From Chlamydiales bacterium (lineage in GTDB: Bacteria > Chlamydiota > Chlamydiia > Chlamydiales > JAAKFR01): a stretch of 63,158 bases of DNA. Position 1 is the stretch's first letter. Every line of letters begins with the position of its first letter. A program made the translations under genes and the position numbers. Under the pieces are notes generated by a model. It was given only the letters and a program-made list of their open reading frames with translations, was not told where the DNA came from and searched no databases. The DNA is taken from the NCBI GenBank assembly GCA_020831465.1, contig JAFIGI010000065.1:1-63158 (forward strand). Direction: 5' to 3'. Shown here piece by piece: positions 35,021 to 43,773 of the stretch.

Positions 35021-35110
35021 GTATCTCTGAGGCAGACTTAGAAATCCTTAAGGCTGCTATCTTCCGATCCTGACCTAGTTCGGAACTTCGTCTTCCACGA
35101 GGTCCCCGGC
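35013..35110 (-). ncRNA. ffs: Signal recognition particle RNA (4.5S type)
   Basis: About 98 bases on the minus strand. The apical domain contains GGTCAGGATCGGAAGATAGC followed by AGCC, the conserved bacterial SRP RNA core: symmetric loop, GGAA tetraloop (about 35064-35067) and the AGCAGCC strand. The ends pair as GCCGGGGA with TCTCCGGC (one G-T). A T-run follows. With Ffh it targets membrane proteins to the translocon. The promoter lies in the 3' end of the adjacent methyltransferase gene. Confidence 0.85.
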
Positions 35111-35118
35111 AAAGAGCT

Positions 35119-35147
35119 ATTATACACATTTATTGATGGAGATACAA
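35119..35147 (-). promoter_or_regulatory. Promoter of ffs
   Basis: On the minus strand TTGTAT (35147-35142), 17 bases, TATAAT (35124-35119), then transcription expected at about 35112, just before the RNA's 5' GCCGG. The -35 box lies within the last codons of the methyltransferase gene. Confidence 0.7.
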
Positions 35148-35984
35148 CGATTTCCTTTTGCAAAGGACAATCACATGCGAAAGTCCTCCCTCCCCCCACA
35201 GGATCTCGGAAATCTTTTCGCAAAAAAGAAGCAGGCTGCGGTTATGGAAACGTTTTTTCAGGTGAGTAAAGGGATGCCAAATATAAGAAACCCATTTGAG
35301 GGTGTTCACGTAAAACCAGAGGCGGGAAAATCCGCTTCGTTTTTCGAGTTGGCGGCAGCGATAGGATTGTTCGGCGGCTGCTTGAACAAACCGGGAAGGG
35401 GCATCAAGAATATCCCTCAGATAAATGTAAAGGCGATGATAGCTTTTCCGCAATTCGATGATGTCAAATTCAGTTCTGAGGAGGGATAAAAAATGGCTGA
35501 GGGGGTCTTCGGAAGCAAAATCGAGTTCGCTGGAGCAGATGCAAAAGGCCTCGCGTTTCATAAGTATGGAGGCTTCGGAGAGCAGAAGCCGCCGCAAATG
35601 GGGTTCGATCTCGGCAATGACATCTGTAAGCAATACGGTATCAAAACTCTCTTCTAAGAGGCGCACATAGGGCAGACACCCCTTAATTCTCTTCACATAG
35701 GGGGGAGAGCGGTTAAGGGCTGTTTGTGCGGCGTCCACCCCAGTCACAGAACTTTCTTTGAGAGAAAAGGGAGAATCCCCGCAGCCCAGGTCGGCGATCG
35801 CCTTCCCCTTCAACCCAAGCTTGGAAAGCAGCGCATCGGTGCGTGAAATCCGCTCGCGCTCAAGGATAGAAGAGCCTCCCTTCTCAGCCCACCCCCGTTC
35901 ACAGCTTAGACGAATCCTCTCCTGATAGCGCTCCCGATTGGTCAAAACACGCTCTTCAACGACCGGTAGTCCTTTCCCAATCAC
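35130..35984 (-). CDS. Class I SAM-dependent methyltransferase
   Basis: 284 residues. SAM-binding motif I is IADLGCGDSPFSLKE (about 62-76), followed by VTGVDAAQTAL (acidic motif II), SFDTVLLTDVIAEIEP (motif for the adenine) and a variable C-terminal half with HRLYIYLRDILDAP. Substrate not evident; small-molecule or lipid methylation is as likely as protein. Start overlaps mazG by 29 bases, so the two are cotranscribed. Its 3' end carries the ffs promoter. Confidence 0.8.
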   Translation of the reverse strand: MIGKGLPVVEERVLTNRERYQERIRLSCERGWAEKGGSSILERERISRTDALLSKLGLKGKAIADLGCGDSPFSLKESSVTGVDAAQTALNRSPPYVKRIKGCLPYVRLLEESFDTVLLTDVIAEIEPHLRRLLLSEASILMKREAFCICSSELDFASEDPLSHFLSLLRTEFDIIELRKSYHRLYIYLRDILDAPSRFVQAAAEQSYRCRQLEKRSGFSRLWFYVNTLKWVSYIWHPFTHLKKRFHNRSLLLFCEKISEILWGEGGLSHVIVLCKRKSLYLHQ

Positions 35985-36609
35985 GGAATGCTCTCTCCTG
36001 GTTAACCATCTCCTTGCGCAGCGCCAGCTCGGGGTTTATCTCCTGCCGGCGCGCCTGACGCACAACGATCCATAGTAGCTTACCTAATTCCTCCTCGGAC
36101 TCAAAGAGCTCCTCTTCGGCCTGAAAATCGTAATCGGCCCGTTCCATCTTTTTCGCGATCTTGTAGGCGCGGGCCAACGCAGGAAGACCCTTGGGTATTC
36201 CGTCCATCAAACTCTCCCGATGGCTCTTCTCCTCTTTTTTAATCCGCTCCCACTGCTCGACAATGGCGTCCATATTCTCTAGCTTCTTTCCCCCAAAGAC
36301 ATGCGGATGGCGGGAGATCAACTTTTTGCAAATGCCTCGAACAACATCAACCGTGTGGAACCGCTTCTCCTTTTCGGCCAATTTACAAAAGAATAGGACG
36401 TTATAGAGCAAATCTCCCAACTCTTCAATTAAGGATGCGTCATCTCCTTCGTCGATCGCCTCGATCACTTCGCATGCCTCTTCCAAAACCGATTCGCGCA
36501 TCGAGACGACAGTCTGCTCCTTATCCCAAGCACATCCTTCGGGTCCAAGGAGTTCATCTGTAACGGATATTAATTTTTTGAATTCATCTACTGCTTCTTG
36601 GTTTTTCAT
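35956..36609 (-). CDS. mazG: Nucleoside triphosphate pyrophosphohydrolase
   Basis: 217 residues. The MazG metal-binding pattern is present: VLEEACEVIEAIDEGD (EExxE) and LIEELGDLLYNVLF (ExxD), with CAWDKEQTVVSMRESV upstream as in the N-terminal MazG domain. It removes aberrant nucleoside triphosphates, or lowers (p)ppGpp-related pools in E. coli. Two-domain MazG proteins are about 260 residues; this one is shorter and its C-terminal domain has MVNQERAFRDWER. Divergent from the giant helical protein. Confidence 0.88.
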   Translation of the reverse strand: MKNQEAVDEFKKLISVTDELLGPEGCAWDKEQTVVSMRESVLEEACEVIEAIDEGDDASLIEELGDLLYNVLFFCKLAEKEKRFHTVDVVRGICKKLISRHPHVFGGKKLENMDAIVEQWERIKKEEKSHRESLMDGIPKGLPALARAYKIAKKMERADYDFQAEEELFESEEELGKLLWIVVRQARRQEINPELALRKEMVNQERAFRDWERTTGR

Positions 36610-36620
36610 AACATCTTAAA

Positions 36621-36648
36621 TTGATAATTTTAAGGGCTTTGTTATAGT
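36621..36648 (+). promoter_or_regulatory. Promoter of the 1128-residue protein gene
   Basis: TTGATA (36621-36626), 16 bases, TATAGT (36643-36648), a good sigma66-type promoter 34 bases before the ATG at 36683. The start lacks a strong SD (AAAAGAT only). Confidence 0.5.
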
Positions 36649-36682
36649 ATCTTAAGTAAATAAATAAAACAAAAGATATTTT

Positions 36683-39600
36683 ATGGCTTCGAATGACCGG
36701 CCGCCTGTCGGCTGGACAACCGGTCCCTTCTATTACACGCCCTATTTTGGAGATTATTGGTACACCCCGGGTTTAACGGGAACGCTTCAACAAGCGGCTG
36801 CCAACCTTGCAAAGACGGCAGAGCAGACAAACAAGCTGCTTCAAAACCCTGCTTCATTCGCTGAACAAACAGTTCGCGGCGCGATTCAGGGCGTATCGCC
36901 ACCCCAACAGCCTGTGCAACCTGAGGGGGAAGCTCCCCCTGATCTGATTAATGCCACCCCCCCTACCCTTGTCAAGTATGTTCAACACTTTATAACCGAA
37001 GGAATCCCAAAAGCGGCTGCTATTGGACTAGAACAGATTCTTCTCAATGCCCGCACTGAAGATCCAGCCTTGCGCGATCAGGCATTGGAATCTTTGAAGA
37101 AGGCTAAAGAAGAAAAAACTTCTCTAACCGATACCGCAGAAAGTGTGTGGAAAACTTTGAATTCCCAGCACATCGTCTGGGGAGGAGTGCATCTGAATGC
37201 GACGCGTTCCTCTAACAAGGAATTAAGCAAGATGCGAGAGGAGGCGGAATCATCCTCCGAAACAGATGGAACAAGCCCGATCAATTCTCTGATCAACTGT
37301 CAGGCTCTCTACGAGACCCTTAGAAGGCAACATAGTCTTCCCCGGGCAACTCTACCCCAGCTCTCAGAATCTCCTTCCCTGCCCGAGCAAATCTCTTCCA
37401 TAGGCGATAAAGCATCTACCCTATCCGAAGAGGAAATCGCGCGATTGGAAAAAATGACCAGAGAAACCATCGAGAGATTTTGTGAAAAAACGATTCACTA
37501 CAGCACGATGTATGCAATGCGTACTCTATTCAGCCAAGAGATTCCCCCTGAGGAATTCAACAGGATGATTCAGGAAGGAGGCGATCTTGAGAAACGGTAC
37601 CTCCAACATATAGGAGGGGGGGCTTTCCGCCAATTCATCTATAAGCGCACCTACAGATTGATTCGGAAAATAATCGCTCCGATTATCCAAGAGACTATAG
37701 AGGGGGTTACAAACCACTTGCGGGCTTTTCTCAAAGACGATGTCCAAATGTTGAAGTTTGCCGAAGCTAAAATCAAGGACCTATCCAACTATTATGGGCG
37801 GATCGAAAACGGACGCAAGGACTATCTGCGTCAAAGAGGACCCGACCATCCAGGATATGAGGCAGGTTCATTCGATGCCTTTTTATCCATGACCCTTATA
37901 AACTATGGGGAAAATCGCCTGACGGAAGAGCAACTGATCAAACGGTTTGGAGATTTTATCGTCTTAAACTACACGCCACGGCCGCAAATCAAAATTTTCG
38001 GTTACCGGATACCACTCATCTCCAAATTCTTGGATTGGACCGTGCATTCGATTCGAAAAACCCTGATCCGCTTTTTTTTACGGCGCACTAGGCTGATCAA
38101 CACAATCTTGACACAAGGAACCGGTTCGGCCCAATATGCTCAGCTCGGGTTAAAGAAGATGCTGCTGACAAAACTTGGGGAAATCGTCGAAATGATCCAG
38201 CGTTCACGCCCCCGTACGGTGACCGAACTTTCCAACGAGAGAAATCCGGTCCATCTGCACCTGGAAGCGAAAAAAGCCCGGCTCATTACCCACGACCTTC
38301 ATTTGGCGATTCAACAGCATAGCGCTAACCTCCATCGTTTCATCGCGATTCAAGCATGCAATAACCGTGACGAAGCTCTAAGTAATCTCGATAATCGCAT
38401 CGCTACCTTGACAAGCGAAGTCTTAAGTACCGTTCGCGACTTGTTTCAGTGGAAGACTGTCTCTTTTCAAGGGGTCTTGGAAGATGCAACAACAAATATG
38501 CTTGAGACTTCCCTTCTGTCGCTTTTCGAGGATAAGGAACGGCAAATCGAATCGCAGATGCAAGGGATCTTTGAAGTTTTGGAAAACGCGTATAAATACA
38601 CCCCTCCGGAAAATCAAGTTGCTCAAGAAGTTCTTTATCGAAGAGAACTAAAAACAGTCGACGACCACCTGAAAGAGTTGCTCGTACAGCTTTCGAGTTT
38701 GGCCATCGAGGCGGCTGTTGAGGATCAACTCAAAAACGCCAGTGTGGAAAGGCACCGAAAAATTGAGGAATTCGTCGAAAAAGAAAAAGGGGAAATGGTT
38801 GTATTCGCTCAGTATCTTTATCGGTTGAACGCAACTTTGTCACAATCTCTTGATAAATGTGAAATTGGCCAAGTCAAAGAAGAGGTCAACGAGGCGATTG
38901 GACGCATTGAGGAATATCTAAGAGAGATAGCTGCAACTTTAAGAGGAAACGCATTAAAAGCCGATTGTTATACAGATGTAAGAGGCGATCTCTATAATGC
39001 TTATGCGATCAACATTAAAAACTTGGAAGCCTTTGTCCGCGAGACACTAGATCCCCTCTTAAGTAAAATTAAAGAAATCGAAGAGCAGAAAGACCTCGTT
39101 TCAGTTTATTCGGCTGCCTATGAAAAGCTTGAGTCCCTTTCATTTGATCTTCTTTCCGATGAGCTGGAAGATGAACTCGGCGCAGTCCTGAACCTCATAC
39201 CTGAGAGGGATATCGAAGATCTCAAAGGTCCTTTAGACGAAATCCAGAGCAGTTGGGAAGAACTGAACAACATTAATGAACAGCTGCGATTATTTGAACG
39301 TGCACCGCAATTAGAGGATCAGATTAAGGGCTATTCACAACAGCTTGAACAGCTGGAGCTTGTCCGCCAAAGGTTAAATGAACTTAGGGATAAGCTAAAG
39401 CAGTTTCGAAACAGTCAGAACCCTGATGTTCCTGGGGTTCAAGGACTTTATAATACATTGATGCAAACCCAAGACAGCTCTTTGCGGGAACATGTCCTTA
39501 ATTTGCTTCGCTCAGAAAATACTGATGAGCTTCATCGTAAACTGCATCCTCCAACATGGGGTTTCCGATCAGAAGTTCCCGTATTTACCGCTTTAAACCG

Positions 39601-40069
39601 CTATCAACTCATCCTCAAAGAACAGGTTAAAAAAAGTAAACAGCAACAAGATGAATTGAAAGAACAAACAAAAACCTTAAACAATGAAGAAATCAAGCAA
39701 AAAAAAGAAAAACGAATCGAGCAAATGAACTCCACAATCAATAGTGCAACTGTAGTCATTGGTCAAAAGAAAGCTATCCCTATAGAAGCCCTAAATAGCG
39801 TGCAGCAATGTCTACTTCAAGACTTAAAAAAATTCGAGGAAGCAGGCATGAATATCTTGAATATTTCGGAAGAGCTTAAGGTCAACGGATACATCGCTAT
39901 CGGTGAGTTGAAACTTGCCCAAAATATCACGCCGATTGTCTCGACAATTGCCCCGCTTATTTCCGAGTCGATTACCCATCTTCTCAATTCGCTCGGGAAT
40001 CCCTTCCATTATAAACAGCTTATGCTTAGACTCGTTCTTTTAGATGTCGTTGGAAGGAGTGAGAGATGA
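36683..40069 (+). CDS. Giant helical/coiled-coil protein, unknown
   Basis: 1128 residues with no recognisable enzyme motif. The N terminus is rich in Tyr, Pro and Gly (GPFYYTPYFGDYWYTPGLTG), the next part is Gln/Ala and Pro rich, and most of the rest is helical with long charged stretches; coiled coils are clearest at about 770-1000 (EEQKDLVSVYSAAYEKLE..., QLEDQIKGYSQQLEQLELVRQRLNELRDKLKQF). No signal peptide and no convincing membrane span, apart from a basic hydrophobic patch KFLDWTVHSIRKTLIRFFLRR near 450. Large helical proteins of this kind in chlamydiae are often secreted effectors or structural factors, but nothing here proves it. A NUDIX gene starts within its stop codon, which suggests a linked function. 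Confidence 0.85.
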   Translation: MASNDRPPVGWTTGPFYYTPYFGDYWYTPGLTGTLQQAAANLAKTAEQTNKLLQNPASFAEQTVRGAIQGVSPPQQPVQPEGEAPPDLINATPPTLVKYVQHFITEGIPKAAAIGLEQILLNARTEDPALRDQALESLKKAKEEKTSLTDTAESVWKTLNSQHIVWGGVHLNATRSSNKELSKMREEAESSSETDGTSPINSLINCQALYETLRRQHSLPRATLPQLSESPSLPEQISSIGDKASTLSEEEIARLEKMTRETIERFCEKTIHYSTMYAMRTLFSQEIPPEEFNRMIQEGGDLEKRYLQHIGGGAFRQFIYKRTYRLIRKIIAPIIQETIEGVTNHLRAFLKDDVQMLKFAEAKIKDLSNYYGRIENGRKDYLRQRGPDHPGYEAGSFDAFLSMTLINYGENRLTEEQLIKRFGDFIVLNYTPRPQIKIFGYRIPLISKFLDWTVHSIRKTLIRFFLRRTRLINTILTQGTGSAQYAQLGLKKMLLTKLGEIVEMIQRSRPRTVTELSNERNPVHLHLEAKKARLITHDLHLAIQQHSANLHRFIAIQACNNRDEALSNLDNRIATLTSEVLSTVRDLFQWKTVSFQGVLEDATTNMLETSLLSLFEDKERQIESQMQGIFEVLENAYKYTPPENQVAQEVLYRRELKTVDDHLKELLVQLSSLAIEAAVEDQLKNASVERHRKIEEFVEKEKGEMVVFAQYLYRLNATLSQSLDKCEIGQVKEEVNEAIGRIEEYLREIAATLRGNALKADCYTDVRGDLYNAYAINIKNLEAFVRETLDPLLSKIKEIEEQKDLVSVYSAAYEKLESLSFDLLSDELEDELGAVLNLIPERDIEDLKGPLDEIQSSWEELNNINEQLRLFERAPQLEDQIKGYSQQLEQLELVRQRLNELRDKLKQFRNSQNPDVPGVQGLYNTLMQTQDSSLREHVLNLLRSENTDELHRKLHPPTWGFRSEVPVFTALNRYQLILKEQVKKSKQQQDELKEQTKTLNNEEIKQKKEKRIEQMNSTINSATVVIGQKKAIPIEALNSVQQCLLQDLKKFEEAGMNILNISEELKVNGYIAIGELKLAQNITPIVSTIAPLISESITHLLNSLGNPFHYKQLMLRLVLLDVVGRSER

Positions 40070-40563
40070 ATCGCGAAATGACCGCGACAGTCTATATTCT
40101 TGAAAATGAACAAGTATTGCTGATCTATCACAAGAAGTTACAAAAATGGCTCCCTCCCGGCGGACACATCGAATCGAACGAACTCCCTTCCGAAGGAGCG
40201 ATTCGGGAAGCAAAAGAAGAGACCGGACTGGATATCGCCCTCATTCCTCAGGAAAATATTTGGATCGAGCCGCGATGGAACGGTCGGAGTTTCGAGCGCC
40301 CTTATATGTGCCTTCTAGAGCACATTCCCGAACACAATGGCCATCCAGCCCATGAGCATATCGACCTGATCTACCTGGGACGCCCGATTGGGGGGCGACT
40401 GAAAGAGAACGGCGACGAGACAGACGGACTAAAATGGTTCTCGTTGGAAGAAATTGAATGGCTGGAGAGGGAGATCGAGATCTTTGATGAAACCTACAGG
40501 GTTATCTCACATCTCATAAAGAATAAATCCGTTCCATCTTGTCTAACGTATGAGAGAGTGTAA
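40066..40563 (+). CDS. NUDIX hydrolase
   Basis: 165 residues. A perfect Nudix box GHIESNELPSEGAIREAKEE followed by TGL (GX5EX7REX2EEXGL) at about 32-54, so Mg-dependent hydrolysis of a nucleoside diphosphate linked to another group is expected. YLGRPIGGRLKENGDETDGLKWFSLEEIEW is typical of the C-terminal half. Substrate unknown. Starts with ATGA at the end of the giant protein gene (4-base overlap). The 3' 50 bases overlap the glycosyltransferase gene on the other strand. Confidence 0.92.
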   Translation: MNREMTATVYILENEQVLLIYHKKLQKWLPPGGHIESNELPSEGAIREAKEETGLDIALIPQENIWIEPRWNGRSFERPYMCLLEHIPEHNGHPAHEHIDLIYLGRPIGGRLKENGDETDGLKWFSLEEIEWLEREIEIFDETYRVISHLIKNKSVPSCLTYERV

Positions 40564-41596
40564 AATGCTCGAGGACAAGCTCTTTTGCCCGCTTTCCAAA
40601 TTTCCCCCGTAAAGAAGGGTCCTCGTAGAGGCGCTTGACCGCAAGAGCGACCGCCGCGGGATCGCGCTTGGGAACCTGGATCCCCGTCTTCCCCTCCAAA
40701 CAGACCTCTCCAAGTCCGCCGACGGTTGTCGTCACGAGCGGCTTTTCAAACCAGGCCGCTTGCAGACTTGCTTGGCTCACTCCCTCATTTGCCCAGCTGA
40801 GCAACAAAAAGATATCCATAGCCGCCAAGGCTGTGAATGGAGGAGAGAGATGTCCGGTAAAAATCACCCGCTCTTCCAATCCAAGCTCTTTGCGCTCACG
40901 CAAAAAATGATTTTCGCTTGCTCCCGATCCGACGACTACCCATTTTAAACCGGGTAGATCTTCTAAGATCTTTGCAGCCTGCAGCAGGTCGGAGACTCCT
41001 TTCCAGCCGCGCAGCACGCAGAGGGTCCCTGCCAAACAGTCGTCTCCGCCCACGCCGATGCTCTCTCTGAAAGCAGCGACTTCTTTGGGGTCGTAGGCGA
41101 CTTTTTCCTGATTCACTCCCGTTGGCACGCTGCAGCAACGGTTTGAACCGATACGGGCCTGTCTCTGAATCACCTCTACAATCGCCTCACACGTCGTCAC
41201 GACATGGTCGGCCAGCCAATTGTAGAGAAGGCGGCTATTCATTCCTTTTCGAATCGGCGTTGAGAGATGGCGGGTGCGGACAACCCTACAGCCGCTGATC
41301 TTGCCGGCAACGCCACCGGCCCAGGCATCTATCGAGGAATGGGTATTGACAATTTCAATGCCGTGCTTGCGAATTAAGCGGGTTAATTCAAAAATCAATT
41401 GTACGATCCGCGCTTTTTTGAAAGGAATCTCATAAACGAGAAAGCCGGCTTCTCGCGCGGGATGGACCAACCCCCCGCCTTCCTGAATGGCCAGAATCAC
41501 TTGATGGCCGCGCGCACGCATTCCCTCGGCTTCTGTTAGAATGCGCAGCTCCTGGCCGCCCCATCCGGGCGACGCTTCAGTGTGTAAAATTTTCAT
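40514..41596 (-). CDS. Group 1 (GT4) glycosyltransferase
   Basis: 360 residues, GT-B fold. N-terminal GWGGQELRILTEAEGMRARGHQV, then VVRTRHLSTPIRKGM, nucleotide-sugar region WVVVGSGASENHFLRERKELGLEERVIFTGHL and the donor motif SWANEGVSQASLQAAWFEKPLVTTTVGGLGEV (EX7E-like). It transfers a sugar from a nucleotide donor to an envelope glycan or lipid; the acceptor cannot be told. Overlaps mutY by 4 bases (start-stop), so same transcript. Tail to tail with NUDIX. Confidence 0.9.
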   Translation of the reverse strand: MKILHTEASPGWGGQELRILTEAEGMRARGHQVILAIQEGGGLVHPAREAGFLVYEIPFKKARIVQLIFELTRLIRKHGIEIVNTHSSIDAWAGGVAGKISGCRVVRTRHLSTPIRKGMNSRLLYNWLADHVVTTCEAIVEVIQRQARIGSNRCCSVPTGVNQEKVAYDPKEVAAFRESIGVGGDDCLAGTLCVLRGWKGVSDLLQAAKILEDLPGLKWVVVGSGASENHFLRERKELGLEERVIFTGHLSPPFTALAAMDIFLLLSWANEGVSQASLQAAWFEKPLVTTTVGGLGEVCLEGKTGIQVPKRDPAAVALAVKRLYEDPSLRGKFGKRAKELVLEHFTLSHTLDKMERIYSL

Positions 41597-42606
41597 CTCT
41601 TAAGCAAGGTCTTTAAAATTCTTCTATGCCCGGAAGAAAAAGGGAGCTCGGTTAGTTGCTCGCACTCTTTCCACTCAAAGCGTGGGTCTTCCTCGGCGGA
41701 GCGCATCAAATGGGGAAAAAGTTGGGCCCTATACCGGGTAAAGGTATGCCGCTCTTCCGGAAGCGGACGATCATACTCTAATGAAAGGTTCAATGCAGAC
41801 TCGAATACTTCTTTTACTTCCCCCTCTTTATCTAAATAAGGGAATTCATATAAATCGGCCATTACCTTACCCCTCTCTCCCTTTCGAATCATGACCTTTT
41901 CCCCACAAAGAATGATTGCTACGTAGCGGCGGAGCAGGGTTGTCTCCTTTCGAGGAGAACGGACCGGGAAATCGTTGATCTTCCCATGTCGATAAGCCAA
42001 ACACTCTTTGATTAACGGACACCGCCTGCAGAGGGGTCTTTTTTTACATACCGTCGCTCCAAGTTCAATCAGCGCCTCGCTTACAAGCCACGGCTCTTGA
42101 TCGGGCAAGAGCTCCTCAGCGAGACGGGTGATTTTTTGCCTTGTTTTAGGACGGTCGACCGGCTCCTCAATCGCGAAATAGCGGCTGAGCACCCTTAAGA
42201 CGTTGCCGTCAACAGCCGCTGACTTTTGCTTAAATGCGAAACTCCTGATCGCTCCTTGAGTATAGGGACCTAATCCTTTGATTTCGGCCAGCTTTTCAGG
42301 ATCGGAAGGAAGTTCCCCCCCATAACGAGCTAGGACAAAACGGGCAGCCTCGTGCAGATGGCGCGCCCGCGCGTAATAACCCAATCCCTCCCACATTTTT
42401 AACACCCCTTCGAGAGAGGCAGAAGCAAGCGCCTCAACCGTCGGAAAAGCCTCCATCCAACGAAGAAAATAGGGAACTACCACAGCCGCTTGCGTCTGCT
42501 GCAACATCACCTCCGAGATCCAAACCCTATAGGGGGTCGGAAAATCGCGCCAAGGAAGTGAACGACGGTGCGACAAAAACCACTCTTTTATGTTATCACA
42601 ATTCAC
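41593..42606 (-). CDS. mutY: A/G-specific adenine glycosylase
   Basis: 337 residues taking the GTG at 42606 (VNCDNIKEWFLSHRRSLPW); the frame extends to a TTG at 42648 but then overlaps the divergent gene by 16 bases. WISEVMLQQTQA holds the catalytic Glu, IKGLGPYTQGAIRSFAF...AAVDGNVLRVLSR is the HhH motif and catalytic Asp, and C-x6-C-x2-C-x5-C (CKKRPLCRRCPLIKEC) the 4Fe-4S loop. The C-terminal part is the Nudix-like 8-oxoG recognition domain. It removes adenine opposite 8-oxoguanine. Backbone position of CT107. Confidence 0.93.
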   Translation of the reverse strand: MNCDNIKEWFLSHRRSLPWRDFPTPYRVWISEVMLQQTQAAVVVPYFLRWMEAFPTVEALASASLEGVLKMWEGLGYYARARHLHEAARFVLARYGGELPSDPEKLAEIKGLGPYTQGAIRSFAFKQKSAAVDGNVLRVLSRYFAIEEPVDRPKTRQKITRLAEELLPDQEPWLVSEALIELGATVCKKRPLCRRCPLIKECLAYRHGKINDFPVRSPRKETTLLRRYVAIILCGEKVMIRKGERGKVMADLYEFPYLDKEGEVKEVFESALNLSLEYDRPLPEERHTFTRYRAQLFPHLMRSAEEDPRFEWKECEQLTELPFSSGHRRILKTLLKR

Positions 42607-42632
42607 AGAGCGTAGAAGATAGCGTTTTTTAG

Positions 42633-43718
42633 ATGTCAAGAAAAGCAATTTTTGTAGCAGCCACAGGACAAAACGTGGGAAAAACCACGATTTGCCTCGG
42701 CATGATCGCGGTCCTGAAAAAAAAATTTCCTAAACTCGGCTTCATGAAGCCGGTCGGACAGCAGCATGAACGGGTCGGGAACTCCTTGCTCGTCGACAAG
42801 GATGTCGTCTTATTTAAAGAGCACTTTCATCTACCTGCCGAATATGAGGACATGAGCCCGGTGATCTTTCCGCGTGGCTTCACCCGCGATTATCTCGATG
42901 GTAAAGTCGATTCGGATGCCCTAAAAGAAAAGATCATTAACTCGTTTAACCTGATAGCCTCAGAAAACGACTTTACGATTGTCGAAGGAACCGGCCATGT
43001 CGGCGTCGGTTCGATCGTGACGCTCAACAACGCGACTGTCGCAGCGACACTCGGGCTTGACATCGTCATTATCGCAAAAGGAGGCCTTGGAAGCACTTTT
43101 GACGAACTTGCCCTCAATAAAGCCCTCTGCGACAAACTAGGGGTCAAGATCACGGGCGTCATCCTTAACCGCGTCATTCCCGAAAAAGAGGAGATGATCC
43201 TAAATTACATCACTAAGGCTCTCAACAGATGGGAGATCCCCCTCATCGGGGCAATTCCTTATAACAGATTTTTGAATACGCCCACGATGGAGGATTTCGA
43301 AACCCTCTTCAATACCAAACTTCTTTCAGGAGAAGCCTACCACTATCGCCACTTTGAATCGATTCGCCTCGTTGCCACCTCCGTAGACACCTTCAAAGAG
43401 AGGCTCTTTTCCAACCAGCTGATCGTCACTCCGGCAACTCGAGAAGATATCATCTTGTGCATGATTGACAGGCGCACCCATCCAAGCGAAGAACCCGAAC
43501 ACGGCTTGATCTTGACGGGCCGCCACCCCCCACCTCCTGCATTGATCGAAGCGCTGAAAAAGGCCGACATTCCCAGCCTTTATGCCGACTACTCGAGCTT
43601 TGATGCGATGCGGATGATCACTTCTTTTACCGCGAAAATTCGTAAAGAAGATATTTCAAAAGTCCAAAAGGCGATTGAGCTTGTAGAAGCGCATATGGAC
43701 TTTTCAAAACTTTTGTAG
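42633..43718 (+). CDS. DRTGG-domain protein with BioD-like ATPase domain
   Basis: 361 residues. The N-terminal half is a dethiobiotin synthetase-like P-loop domain (FVAATGQNVGKTTICLGMIAVLKKKFP, EGTGHVGVGSIVTLNNATVAATLGLDIVIIAKGGLGS, TGVILNRVIPEK); the C-terminal half is a DRTGG domain (ATREDIILCMIDR, GLILTGRHPPPPALIEALKKADIPSLYAD). This matches the regulatory N terminus of long phosphotransacetylases, but the catalytic PTA domain is missing and no frameshifted remainder follows. Function unknown; nucleotide sensing is plausible. ATG at 42633; divergent from mutY. Confidence 0.85.
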   Translation: MSRKAIFVAATGQNVGKTTICLGMIAVLKKKFPKLGFMKPVGQQHERVGNSLLVDKDVVLFKEHFHLPAEYEDMSPVIFPRGFTRDYLDGKVDSDALKEKIINSFNLIASENDFTIVEGTGHVGVGSIVTLNNATVAATLGLDIVIIAKGGLGSTFDELALNKALCDKLGVKITGVILNRVIPEKEEMILNYITKALNRWEIPLIGAIPYNRFLNTPTMEDFETLFNTKLLSGEAYHYRHFESIRLVATSVDTFKERLFSNQLIVTPATREDIILCMIDRRTHPSEEPEHGLILTGRHPPPPALIEALKKADIPSLYADYSSFDAMRMITSFTAKIRKEDISKVQKAIELVEAHMDFSKLL

Positions 43719-43773
43719 TCTTCTTATTTATTTATATTTATGTTATAATTACTATCTTAATAGAGGTGATTAA

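Noticed and set aside
43744-43749. TATAAT as a separate promoter feature
   Set aside because: No acceptable -35 box at the right distance; mentioned only in the gene entry.
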